Below are positions 25,339 to 36,240 of a stretch of DNA of 64,000 nucleotides, piece after piece. The DNA lies in contig NC_087377.1 of assembly GCF_963675165.1 (NCBI RefSeq), positions 14,690,198 through 14,754,197 of the forward strand, written 5' to 3'. Numbering within the stretch: position 1 is the first letter of the stretch; every line of letters begins with the position of its first letter. Position numbers and translations under genes: made by a program. Under the pieces are notes generated by a model, which saw nothing but the letters and a program-made list of their open reading frames with translations, did no database searches and had not been told where the DNA came from. Origin of the DNA: Halichondria panicea. Lineage: Eukaryota; Porifera; Demospongiae; Suberitida; Halichondriidae.

Positions 25339-26416
25339 ATAGCCTCGATCCCAGGCCGAGTTTTCGCTTTTATAACGGTTAGGCGAACAACTGGGCCTGG
25401 TACTAGTTGTCTGCGCATGCGTCAAATTTTCATTGTATATTTGTGGTCGGCAAAAATATTTAATAAATCAATAATTGAAATTTGTACACAGAAAATGCAC
25501 AGAGTGAGTACACAAAAGATGCACATAGGGAGCTGCTTCACAAAGGCCTGGGGAGTTGCCAGTTGTGCTGCAGCACAATTACAGTGACCCAGGGCAACTT
25601 CAGGATGATTGAATGCCTTCAAATTACGTTTCAAAAAGATTTAGCAGGCTGCTGGACTTCTCTGATTCTAGGCCCCAACTCGTAACTCATTGCTTGAGAA
25701 AACGTAGATTCTCTTGATGTCTCTGAGCTACCCAGCAACGCTCGAATGAGCAGGTCATACTCCAGTCCTGTGTCTGTGAGTATAGGACAATATTAAAAGA
25801 AACCAAAGACGGTTAAACCCTTACCTCAAACTGTCCAGTCTCGTCCGTTAGTATAGCCAAGAGGAGCACTGTTGGGATAGCTGGATATTAGCCATTGCTC
25901 CTGTACAGAGAAGTAGACATTTTAAATACATGTAGATCTATACATATTAAATTTCTCGGTTATAGTGTCATTGTCGACGAGCTGATGATAGCAGCACCAA
26001 GTTCTCTAGCTCACACTCTTCACTTGATCCACCATATTAATGATGAAACTATAGTCTACCTACATTCTTGCCAAACATGAACAAGACTTGATAGCATAGC
26101 CGGCCATAGGGCCCACACAAAAATATCTGACCTTAACAAGCTTGACAAAGCTTTATACCTCTTCCCTTGTTGTTCAGTCTTCAGAATAAGCTTCAGAGAA
26201 GAGAGAAGCTTCAGCTAAGAGCCATTCCAATTAATGATAAAACGGGAACTGACTTCTAGTACACGATAGTACACGAATATAAATGTCACGAAAGTGAACG
26301 AGAATATCCATTCGTCAGAATCTGACAAACGATTGACGCATGCGCAGACAACTAGTACCAGGCCCAGTTGTTTGCCTAACCGTTATAAAAGCGAAAACTC
26401 GGCCTGGGATCGAGGC
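25339..26416. mobile_element. TIR element of about 1.1 kb (GCCTCGAT family)
   Basis: The left end (AGCCTCGATCCCAGGCCGAG, then TTTTCGCTTTTATAACGGTT, GGGCCTGGTACTAGTTGTCT, GCGCATGCGTC, 25341-25431) is the near-perfect reverse complement of 26336-26416, giving inverted repeats of roughly 90 bp. No transposase is visible. Inside, on the minus strand, two exon-like stretches occur with splice-like ends: 25827-25903 (SYPNSAPLGYTNGRDW) and about 25690-25775. They may be captured or disrupted gene pieces. The same terminal sequence recurs in several smaller elements of the window. Confidence 0.7.
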
Positions 26417-26484
26417 TAGGATTTTAAGAGCCTTTACGTTGACGTTGAGCATGAGAGAGCCGGTGTCATAAAATTTTAGGCCCC

Positions 26485-26562
26485 CCATGAGATTGGGCCC
26501 CCCCCGGCCTAGAATTTTAACATTTTAGGCCCCCTCTTAAAATTTTAGGCCCCCCCATTAAC
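26485..26562. repeat. Low-complexity GGCCCCCC/AAAATTTTA repeat
   Basis: Imperfect repetition of the phrase AAAATTTTAGGCCCCC, with C runs of up to eight, lies between the TIR element and the TRAF-like gene. No coding potential. Confidence 0.75.
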
Positions 26563-27360
26563 GCGCAACAGCGGTAACATTATGTGACAGTGCATTCTGA
26601 AAATACACCAATACAGTCTTCTATGGTCTTCACAGTCTATGCAGTGCCAGTTACTGAATGCAGCTCTCCTCACACACACACATTTCATGCATGTACAGTA
26701 GTATACCACTGGTCTCACAGCCATCACACTGATTCTATGAATCAGGCCTCATGCAGCACGAAGCACATAGGTGCCAACTGTCCCGAATTGGTCAGGACTG
26801 TCCAAGATTACCCTTGTCCCGAAAGGAAACTGCTATTGTGAATCCACCATGATACAACAGTTTCTCTCTTGACTTCGAATTCATCTCTAATCTCGACCAT
26901 TAGAATTTGTTGACAGCGTATACATGCTCTCCGTTATGGGTGGCCCCCCCACTCGCACTCCTATGACATGACTTGTGCATGTGGTTCTAATTTTACCATG
27001 GAACATGTCCTCTCTTGCCGTCTTCTCTGACAACAGTAGAAGTCTGAAAAGCTTGTTTGCTCTTTCCACTGAGAGTTCTTACGAAGGTAATTGATTCTAG
27101 CGAGATTAATGTTGTCGTACCTCCTCTGCATGCATGCTATTTTATCAATTATCGAAGTGCCATTATATTTTCAGGACACAAGAATACATATTTTAGCATA
27201 ATCATCTATCCTCTAATACACAGATAATGATTCAGTCTAGTGTTAAGTCTGTACATTTATAGCTAAGACTATAATACTAAATTCGTTCACAGCAGTAATA
27301 TTTGGCGACCAATTACTTCATCTTGCCTTAGAATATGTGACGAGTCAAAGCAATCTGTGG
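26563..27360. other. Spacer downstream of the TRAF-like gene
   Basis: No exon recognised. The block 26873-26926 (TTCGAATTCATCTCTAATCT, GAATTTGTTGACAG) is repeated at 29176-29240 in front of a receptor fragment, so it is a stray piece of receptor 5' flank. Confidence 0.4.
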
Positions 27361-28620
27361 CTATCTACATTCATGTTTTGTTATGCAAATTTTAGCATAT
27401 AAATCATCTTCAACTGGACAAAATAGTGTCAAAATTGGTTTTTCATTTTGTCCTGGTTCAAAATATGTCAGATCGACATCGGTGCAATAATTGCAGAGCG
27501 GTATAGCAAAACTGTCTTTGTTGAGAGCTTGTCCTGAGTAGTATCGATTTGATAATGTCTTGTACGTGATAGTCATAATGTTGGGTATTGGCCAGGGAAG
27601 GAATTTATCGTTATTGCTCCGTTCAAGCACAAGTTCCACACTGAATTTTACTTGACCACGCCTCATATACATCTTGTATCCAGGATGTATGCGGAATGAT
27701 GGAGTGCGAATCGAGCCATTTTCTTTGGTAAAGTGAAGTGTGGCGTCTTTATTCGGAAGCAGCATAGTTGTCAGGATCGTTTGAATACAATCCAGTCTTC
27801 TTGTTGTGAGGATTGAACCTTGTTGGCTTCTGCTCTTGTCTTGATAGCTCAGCTCTTTCGAAACAGCCAAAAGAACAGTGTCAAATTTTTGCTGAAGCTC
27901 TTCATGCTCGGATTTTAGCTTTTGGTAGTTTGTAGCACTAGTTTTCATTGAAAGCTTTAAGTGATCTTGAAGGCTTGAAACTTCATGCAAATTCATCTCT
28001 TGGCGTGTCAGAGACAAGTTGCATCCAACTTCAATAAAAGGGCACTGTACTATCTCAAGCTTGCACTTCTGTCGGTGGCTTTGAACGTTTTTTCGCTTTA
28101 TATTGAAGGCTCCGCATTTATTGGGACAATGGATACTAACGTCAGGACAAACCTTAGTATGAACGCCTACTATTTCGTGATACTCTCCCTCGGTTTGGCA
28201 TAAATCACAAGCTATAATTCGATTTTCGCACTCCTCTTCCAAGTGTTGCTCCAGATCTTTCCGCTTAAATTGCTCCCTGCATTTATTGCTACAATCCACA
28301 ATTCCGTACGGACATTCACTCAAATGCTTATTAAACTTGCTATAAGTCGTAACTACTTCACACTCTTGGTTACCACAATTCATCTCAAGTTCGTTGATCT
28401 CTCTCTTCATTGGTTTGGACTCGATAAATTTGAAGTTTTTTTTCCGGCAATGAGGGCAAGTCTTGTTTGATTTGAGCCATTTGTTCAGGCAATCGTTGCA
28501 GAAATGTCCTCCACAGCACTCCGTTAGAAGAGGGTTGTTTAGAAGACTAGCACAGATAACACACTTGTACTTTGCAAGCAATTCTTTCAAAAACAATTGT
28601 TCAAGGATTGGAGTAGCCAT
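27361..28620 (-). CDS. Intronless RING / TRAF-type zinc finger / MATH-like protein (TRAF-like, 419 aa)
   Basis: Start chosen at MATPILEQ (28620); an in-frame ATG at 28725 would add 35 low-complexity residues. Residues 20-58 form a C3HC4 RING (C20, C23, C36, H39, C41, C44, C55, C58). Residues about 77-210 hold TRAF-type zinc-finger repeats (HLSECPYGIVDCSNKC, HLEEECENRIIACDLC and similar). A coiled-coil stretch follows (LKSEHEELQQKFDTVLLAVS). The C-terminal ~140 residues look like a divergent MATH/TRAF-C sandwich (FRIHPGYKMYMRRG, FLPWPIPNIMTITY). Proteins of this plan are cytoplasmic adaptors and E3 ligases acting below cell-surface receptors. It is one uninterrupted exon in an intron-rich region, and it lies inside the receptor cluster. 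A signalling link to the neighbours is inference. Confidence 0.85.
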   Translation of the reverse strand: MATPILEQLFLKELLAKYKCVICASLLNNPLLTECCGGHFCNDCLNKWLKSNKTCPHCRKKNFKFIESKPMKREINELEMNCGNQECEVVTTYSKFNKHLSECPYGIVDCSNKCREQFKRKDLEQHLEEECENRIIACDLCQTEGEYHEIVGVHTKVCPDVSIHCPNKCGAFNIKRKNVQSHRQKCKLEIVQCPFIEVGCNLSLTRQEMNLHEVSSLQDHLKLSMKTSATNYQKLKSEHEELQQKFDTVLLAVSKELSYQDKSRSQQGSILTTRRLDCIQTILTTMLLPNKDATLHFTKENGSIRTPSFRIHPGYKMYMRRGQVKFSVELVLERSNNDKFLPWPIPNIMTITYKTLSNRYYSGQALNKDSFAIPLCNYCTDVDLTYFEPGQNEKPILTLFCPVEDDLYAKICITKHECR

Positions 28621-28737
28621 CACTTGGTCTTGCGTTTGTGTGGTGATAATGTTTGTGCACTGCATGCATGTGTGCTTGTGTGCATGTTGTTTTGTTTTTA
28701 TACCCTCTGCGCATGCATGCTGCATGTACAGTCTCCC

Positions 28738-28890
28738 AGAAAAGGAGGATTCATGGAAATTGGATTCATTGTCTATAGGTTCTCAGAAAATGAGGGTTCA
28801 TTGTCTGTGGTTTTTAGGAAATTGGATTCATTGTCTGTGGTTTTTAGGAAATTGGATTCATTGTCTATAGTACTCAGAATATGAGGATTC
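28738..28890. repeat. Tandem ~34-bp minisatellite upstream of the TRAF-like gene
   Basis: Repeats of GGATTCATTGTCTGTGG followed by TTTTTAGGAAATT or CTCAGAAAATGAG alternate about five times. Two adjacent copies (about 28796-28829 and 28830-28863) are essentially identical. It is about 120 bp upstream of the chosen start codon and could affect the promoter, though nothing shows this. Confidence 0.8.
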
Positions 28891-28974
28891 ATGGAAATTA
28901 CTGATTTCCATGCACCCCGCCACATGCATGTGAATCTCTTTATAATATATATAGCCTTATCAAGAATTAATAGT

Positions 28975-29165
28975 ACGATAGTACTATCTGAAGACACTAT
29001 CTCAATTAAGGCATCTCCATTAGCAGTGCAAGTGAAAGTGACTGTTTCCATTGGACATAGTCTCTCCACACTCACTGAATATTGGGCTTTAAAGAGCATA
29101 AAGTACTGTAAGGAAACATAATTCGAATATTCTTTCTTATACTAGTGCTGAAGCCAGCCAGAACT
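28975..29165 (-). pseudogene. Fragment of a receptor: signal-peptide and Ig exon remnants
   Basis: The Ig exon start (AQYSVSVERLCPMETVTFTC, about 29040-29096) matches receptors C and E, then diverges after about 30 residues and never reaches the rest of the domain. Upstream, 29130-29165 encodes VLAGFST next to a GTATAAG donor, the same sequence that ends the signal exon of receptor E (49814-49840). No FN3, CCP or TM exon follows; the minisatellite and the TRAF-like gene do. A truncated duplicate. Confidence 0.72.
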
Positions 29166-30134
29166 ATAATGAGCTTCGAATTCATCTCTAATCTCATTGA
29201 ACTAGACCACTATAGAATTTGTTGACAGTGTATACATGCATGTTATAAGATTGCATTTAATTGTGATTGCTGACTAGACAACCTCACTGTGACTAAAAAT
29301 AGCATGTAGAACAAACGACAAAGTGTTTGCAGTAAACCTGTATTGATTGATTGGCTTCCACCCAGTTTAACCATAGGTAAGAGTTAGGCTCTTCAATCTA
29401 TGGTTAAACTCACCAATAAATGGAATCACGGAGTGCAACACAAACACAAGCAAATGTTGTATGGGAATCACTTCGAAAGTTTCTTATTAAGTATCAGCTT
29501 TTGGGGTCATTAATTTTAGGTGCTGTGTTCCCTTAAAGCACTGGCACACAATTGAATCTCAACCATGTGACGTATTTATAGAGCACTCACAAACTGAAGA
29601 GCTTTCGGTACTTTATAATAACCTCACGCCATTACAAATCCTCACACCAGTTTGAGCAGTGTTTCCAGGAGGTTGATGTGTTGAAGCGTTAGAGCACAGC
29701 TAGTAAAATAATAATTATAGGTTCGCTATAATTGTATAGACATAGTTTTATATGTATACTTCTACAAAACTTATTCTGCATGCTATTGGAGCCATGTACT
29801 ATTGCACTTTAGGCATTAATGTATACACGGTCCATGTGCAACAAATTGATTTGCACGTGTTTTACTCCATCCATGCACTCACAGCTTCTGAGCTACCGAG
29901 TTATGACATTAAGTCAAGCAGTTGGATTAATGTTAGCACGGCTATAATATTATTTGAAAGAAGCAATTAAAGATTAATTAATAGCTATATTCACTAATTA
30001 TGTGGCAATGTTTTGTTGGTTAACCGTTTTGTTTGTTTAGTTATCATAACGATACTATTCAGAAAGCAAAACTGTTGACAGAAACTACAATGAACAAAAT
30101 AAACACCAGTTCAGATTGCAATTTAGTTACTATA
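29166..30134. other. Spacer: duplicated receptor 5' flank, then 3' flank of receptor D
   Basis: 29220-29340 (AAGATTGCATTTAATTGTGA, GCTGACTAGACAACCTCACT, CAAAGTGTTTGCAGTAAACC) matches 49890-50010 upstream of receptor E, in the same order and orientation. No exon recognised in the remainder. Confidence 0.55.
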
Positions 30135-32222
30135 TCAACTCATGTATCCAATTTCTCCATAAGCCTGATTCAACTGCAGCTCAATGTTTTGCTTGGCCGA
30201 CTGGAGTAGGATAATCATTATTTGCAAATCAAATAATCTCTAATCTCTCACTTGTCCATAAGCTTTATTAGACTCCACTTGAATGTTTTGTGTTCTTGGT
30301 GCCATTGCTAGATCAACTTCCTCGTATACCGGACCAGCTGAGGCTTTTGGAACTTCAACAGACATTTGGCTATCTGTTGAGCCTAATCAAAAAATTAATA
30401 TACGAAATTATTATAGATTGAATAGGATTTCTGTACGATTGCAAACAATGTTCTCACTTTCTCTTTTCTTTGTGATAATGAATAAGAGAACTATGAGCAC
30501 CAGAACAATCAGTACCACCACAAACAAACCGCCAACAACACCTCCAGCTACAGCAGCAATACTCGCACCAGTTACTGGCACACCTATAATAGGCCATTTT
30601 ATACACATGTCTTTGATATGTAAATGAAATATACTCACGTTTAATTGCAAGTACACACATGATGGTGTCAGGCTCTGTGCTCCACACTCCAGCATTAGTG
30701 CAAGTGATGATGATGGGTCCAGTCAGTGAGAGTCCATTGTCACATTGGTAAGTCAGCACTGTTCCCTCCAACACTGTCTCATTCAACCTATGATAGTCCA
30801 CTATAGTACCATTGGATGGCTCAACAGGAACAGTGCAGTTGACTGTGTATACAACAGTAAAATAAGTGACAGCACTACCTGGAAAAATCCTGCACTACAG
30901 TACTGCGATCAATCTCACTATGAAACTCACCGATTGTTGGACACACAAAATTCTCAGGGTTAGGATTCCATCGTCCATCACTGCCACAGATAGAGGTTCT
31001 TATCTGATCACTCCCAGAACAAGTGAAGGTCAGTGTGGAGTCCACAGTAGGTACACTGGGTGTCTGGACATTGACCACTCCAATAGCAGTAGAGAGGGAG
31101 GAAGGACAAGAAACTGCATGGATTGAGAATAGAGGTAAGTTAAACAAAACTCTACAAATTAAGTGACACATTAATGCTTGCTGACCTGTGGACAGTGTAG
31201 TAAACAACATTGAGGCATTGCTCATTCCAGCACAGTTGACAGCTCTGATAGACACATTGTAGGGAGTGTTGTAGGAGATGGTTATCTGTGCTGAGGTAGT
31301 CTCCACGGTGACTGGTGATCCGGAGAGAGGTGTTAGGGAAATGGTGAGAATATACATGACAGACACACCACCAGTGAAGGAGGGAGGGTCCCAATTCAAA
31401 GTGATAATGGAAAACCTGACTAGGTTTTGTTGAGAAGTCACTATCAGAGCAGATGGAGAAGATGGAGGCTCTGTTTGAGATGCAATAACACTATTAGATC
31501 TACACAACAGCATTTACTATTTTTTTGTCATTCACCGGCTACATTGATTGTGAGTGACTCAGTTATATCCCCCAAACAGCTCACAACACTGCCGTTTAGC
31601 CTAGACACTTCAGTGATGGTTGTGAGGGTAGAGGTAAGAGTACCATTACTGGTGGCAGCCACAGCAGCTTGAAACATGAATCCTTCAACTCCAGCAGGTG
31701 GTATACTACCAGTTGAAGAAGTTATAACCTGTGTTACCGACACAAGATAGTCAGGTGTAGGGTCAACTCTCCACAAAAGTGAAGTTCTACCAACAGAGCA
31801 GGTGAAGACAACAGGGTCATTTGGGCATGCCACACCATCACCACTGCTGGATGTCAACTGGTTGGCTGTGAACAAAGTGTACATGCATGTATGTACTATA
31901 GCTTACGGATAAACCTATCAATGCATGTATAAAGGAATAGAACAACATCAATATAAGCCAGATCTATAGATTTTAGCTATAGCGTGTACATAATCTATTG
32001 TGGACTCTTTAATTATTATATGGACTGCATGTGAAGATATACTCAGCAATGATTACCTTTTATATGTATATAATTATAGCTTACACCAGGAGCTTACACA
32101 CTGTCACAAATAATAGATAGTAGACATTCTAACTTACTAGAGACTGTAGAAATGAAGTGACTGTGACTGACAATGAAATAGATACATTGAAAACAAAGCA
32201 GTTTACACTCAGAGATATCCAT
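30135..32222 (-). CDS. Receptor gene D: Ig - FN3 - two CCP - TM - tyrosine tail
   Basis: Eight exons in frame (1410 nt, 469 aa): 32138-32222 (signal, MDISECKLLCFQCIYFIVSH), 31536-31865 (Ig, CPNDPVVFTC and GSVVSC), 31186-31470 (FN3), 30931-31113 (CCP, VSCPSSLSTA to ENFVC), 30639-30842 (CCP, VNCTVPVEPSNGTI to DTIMC), 30458-30583 (TM, GGVVGGLFVVVLIVLVLIVL), 30252-30382 and 30135-30200 (tail). All junctions are phase 1 except the last, phase 0. It lacks one of the three CCPs of B and C. The ectodomain is well diverged from B and C, but the tail keeps VYEEV, NKAYGQ and LNQAYGEI and ends GYMS, a variant terminus. It is intact, so it is likely functional with a different ligand. Confidence 0.82.
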
Positions 32223-32394
32223 GTTCACAGAAGCAAATTTGTATTGGTAAGAATCATAATTTTTGAAAGATAAAACTACTGAGACTATACAATTATTTAG
32301 ATCTAACTATTTAAAAGATACGAAAAAGTCACAATAAGTAAATCGAGTGCACAATTAAAGCCGCCGCGTACAGCTGTAATTATATACACTAGCT

Positions 32395-33790
32395 CATTAT
32401 AGACCTAGTTCTACTGCATCCAATATTTTTCTTTGTTGCAACGGCCTCGTAGTTAACTTACCGTCTGCACAGCGCATGAACAACTTCTCATTATTTTGTC
32501 CATAAGCATCAACTTGCATTTTGTGTCATTGCTATAGGCCATTTTCTTCTATACGGGACCAGTTGGTACCACCACCAAGTGTGCATCATCACTCACTATA
32601 CCCCAATTGTACTGAATATAGTTACTGTAGTCCAGCTATAGATGTCTAATGATGTAATCGTATCAGTACAAAAGCTTGATAAAAAATTTATGTTAGAGCT
32701 GACCAAGGAATGTGAACTATAATTATGGTAACTGTGATAACATGCAGGCTATGAAAATAGGTCATTAAAGCTAGTGCATGCATGCACCGGCCATTATTAC
32801 ATTACATATAGGATTAATGTCAAAGTACCTGCTGTATATAGTGTGCTATGATATCAGCCAAACCAAATGTGAAAAACAAGAACTGCACCACAAGCTAGTA
32901 TGAACTATGAAATTATAACTCAAACAACAGCTATAATTATAACGATGCAAACAGCAACCCTCCAACACTAGCGTGCTCCTGCTACCTGCATATGCTTGGC
33001 CTCATGTGTTGAGTGGGAGCGCCCTCCACACAATAGTGTCTATCAAGATTAAACTAACGATCGATTAGTCCTGGAATCCTCAGATCTATTGAAGACATCA
33101 TTGAAGACCAACCTCATTCAAGCCTTTGGGCTGCTTTCCTGAAATGCCTGCCACTTTGTGCAAGAAGATAGCCGAGAATAAACCAGGCTGTCAGTTTGGA
33201 TATGAGGTGCATGTCCACCAGGGTTAGTGCTTATTAATAATGTGATCAGCACTATAAATAGACATGTTGGAGAAGTGAAAGGTTCGCTATGGAGAATGCA
33301 TGTGCTTTGACTGTTTTCCCTGTACACAATTCCGAATAAAAGGCGTGTGGAAAGGTGATTGTGTATCAGAGAATAAATGAAATTAGTCCAGCAAGAACAA
33401 TAAACACCAGGTATACATCAGTGATATCTATGTTGATGGAGTAAGCATAACACATGTGTTCCACGTCAGCACATCTGGACGTTTTCAGCTGCTATTGGTG
33501 AAACCTATACCATTCAAGTGCAAGCTGACCATAGTGCAGTACGTGCCTGCCCGTGTCAAAAACGTTTGATGATGTATATGACACAAACGTTCAATGTTTG
33601 CCACAGAATGTAATTTATCTTTTATAATCTCCCCTGGTGTATAATATTATTGCCCCATGCACTCTTCTGTATCTAGACATGTGGCAGTCAGTAGCCCCTC
33701 AGGGAATATCATGGTGGAAGGTCACTTGTGTATATACGCAGGAGTGCTCTGATATACGGTATAGCTGATATTGAATGATCAGTTCGTGGT
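32395..33790 (-). pseudogene. Heavily decayed receptor copy (tail and CCP2 exons)
   Basis: 32500-32570 (TGTCCATAAGCATCAACTTG, TATACGGGACCAGTTGGTAC) matches the tail exon of the receptors, and 32395-32455 resembles the last exon. 33625-33785 (AATCTCCCCTGGTG, AGACATGTGGCAGTCA, CCCCTCAGGGAATA, GGTCACTTGTGTATA) matches the CCP2 exon. Indels destroy every frame and other exons are not recognisable. It lies upstream of receptor D and downstream of the GPCR gene. Confidence 0.6.
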
Positions 33791-34388
33791 AAAAGGTGTA
33801 CTACTGTACGTGATTAAATTTGTCACTCTGTGGTTGCGTGTGCAGACTAAAATTGGTGTCACTTAGCTAGCTTGAACGTGGTGGTGTGTCATCAAGAGAA
33901 TGCGCTGCCCACTAATAACCTAGACCTATACTTACTTCATCTATCTATCTCATCACTTCACAGAATCCTTTGAAAGTCGATCACTTTGATCCTCAAATTC
34001 CCTGTACTTTCCACTATAATAATACCTATTATATACCCTTGTAAAGATGTATCGCGAACTTACCAAAAATCTGTCTCTGTTATGTGTTTTTCATATTAGT
34101 GATGCCTGTCTGACATGTCCGGAGGTCGAATGATGCATGGGGATCGAATCCATTGTGAACAATCATAAAAACTATATATGTGTGTTAAAAAGGTGACTAA
34201 ACATTACAGATATAATATTATAGGTCTTAAAATTTAATTATGTGTATACTGACAACAAATAGTATGGACTTCAAATAAAACTTCGCACTATATAATTCAG
34301 CAGCACTATGTGAAAAAGAAACTGTGTTAATTAGTAGCTGTGTTTCAAAGCTTTTCTGTGAGCGTGAAAATCTTTATTTTCGTGCCAT
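33791..34388. other. 3' flank of the adhesion GPCR gene
   Basis: No exon recognised. It probably contains the 3' UTR; a polyadenylation hexamer is listed separately. Confidence 0.4.
34373..34378 (-). terminator. Polyadenylation hexamer AATAAA after the GPCR stop codon
   Basis: AATAAA on the minus strand begins 10 bases past the TAA stop of the last GPCR exon. Very short 3' UTRs are plausible in compact invertebrate genomes, but a more distal signal could be used. Confidence 0.4.
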
Positions 34389-36189
34389 TTAATTGTCATT
34401 TTCAAGCAATTCAGCAATGTACGACTTCTCTGAGACGAATTCAGATGCAGCAGTCTCATCGACTTTAATGGCTTCATCTTTCATGGTACTATGATTATGT
34501 TTGCTGAATCTTGAGTGACTTGGCTTGAGCTGAACACCACTTGTCGGATTCTTGCTCTGCATGTAATAGATATTTCGCAATCTGGCACTATAAATATAAA
34601 CAGTCTAATTTCTAACTTGAACTACAATGGAAACGAGCATATACACTCTAATAATGCATATATAATTAATAATAGGCGATCCACGTCCTGTCTAGACATT
34701 AATTTAGGTAGATCTATGTAGTTATACCAGATCGTTTTTTCCTGAGGCAGAAGTTAATACAACGCTATTCATTCTCTTTCTGCACTGCTTTAGGAAGTTT
34801 GTGACCTAAAAAGTAGAAGAGATTTAGACATATAAAAATGCTAAAAAATAAAACACGCACCTTTTCACTCCTGAGCACATGGAAGATGAATACAAACAGG
34901 CCTTGCAGTGAGTTAAAGATAGAGAACAACCATGCAAATACAATAGTGCTGCTGTTGACTGAGAGTAGACCAAACACCCAAGTCAGCCCGAGTATTGGAA
35001 GGAGAATTACGGTGGTCTTGAAGAGTTGTCTGCATGCATAATTATATATATACAAGCATTGGGATCAACGTGTTACTGAATGATACATACATGAGAGTTG
35101 ACACACTCACGAGAATAACTGTAAAGATTCCTTTATCCCAGTTTGTTGCACGGTTGACTTTCTCAGATTATAGACACTGCGTAAAGCAGCCAAGAGGAAG
35201 AACACATTCACCTGTATATGTATAGTCATCTTATAAAGGTCAATTAATTTAACAGTGCAGATGTGTACTCTGAGTCAAAAACTGCTGCTATAATTATTAT
35301 TACATGCACTATAATTATTTCGATGCATTTGCAAGCTATATAGAGATCTCACCAGAACAACTAGTAGCATTGGTACAACAAATGCCCATATCGCTCCTTT
35401 ATCACCAGCACCAACAGCAATCCAACAACTGAATGTACAAAAATGAACAAATAAATAAATATTGTCAGTTGTAAAGGTTTGATAATTACACGAATTCTTT
35501 TTTGAGGGAAGCGCTGTATGTTGTAACATGCATGCAGGTATCTATAATAGGATTTGAAGATGAGGTTCCACTGAATTATACAATAAAACTTACTACTTTT
35601 CTGTGCCATACTGGTCATGAATAATTCCAGCAGATATAGCCACCGGTATCACTGGAACACCTGCAAGAAACATAGCCAAATGCACTCGACAGAATGCTAT
35701 TATAATGAAAGCACCACAGGTGCTGATGCCTCGGTGGAGGTGCCAAAGCTACATAACATAAAACTACTAATAGCTAGCTTTTATACACACATTGATCATG
35801 ATGAACATCTTTAATTTTGCTGCATGCAATCAACCTAATAGTAGGTAATGATCGACCATGATTTTTGTTAAAAACGATCTATGCCAAAAGTTCAAGTCTA
35901 AAATTAATGGCTGCAAGTCAGCAGAGCCTTGCAGCTCTCTGCTCACTCTTGCAGCTACCAATAGCTAGCGTTTTAGTGCATAGCTAACTACTAAGTAGAG
36001 TAGCAATACTCGGTGAACAAGTTTTGCTACGTGCTCTTCTGCAATGGCATTCCAAGTAAGCAAAACTAGGCATAACTCGAGAACAAAGAATTATTTTGCA
36101 AATCCACAAATTAAAATCCAAGTAAACATGACTAGAAGCCTATAGAAACTCTTACTTGCACTTGATTCATCCTTGAGCAGCCGTAGCGG

Positions 36190-36240
<51 letters not shown>

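Noticed and set aside
28463-28870. Plus-strand open frame of 135 aa
   Set aside because: Antisense to the RING domain of the TRAF-like gene and running into the minisatellite; no domain.
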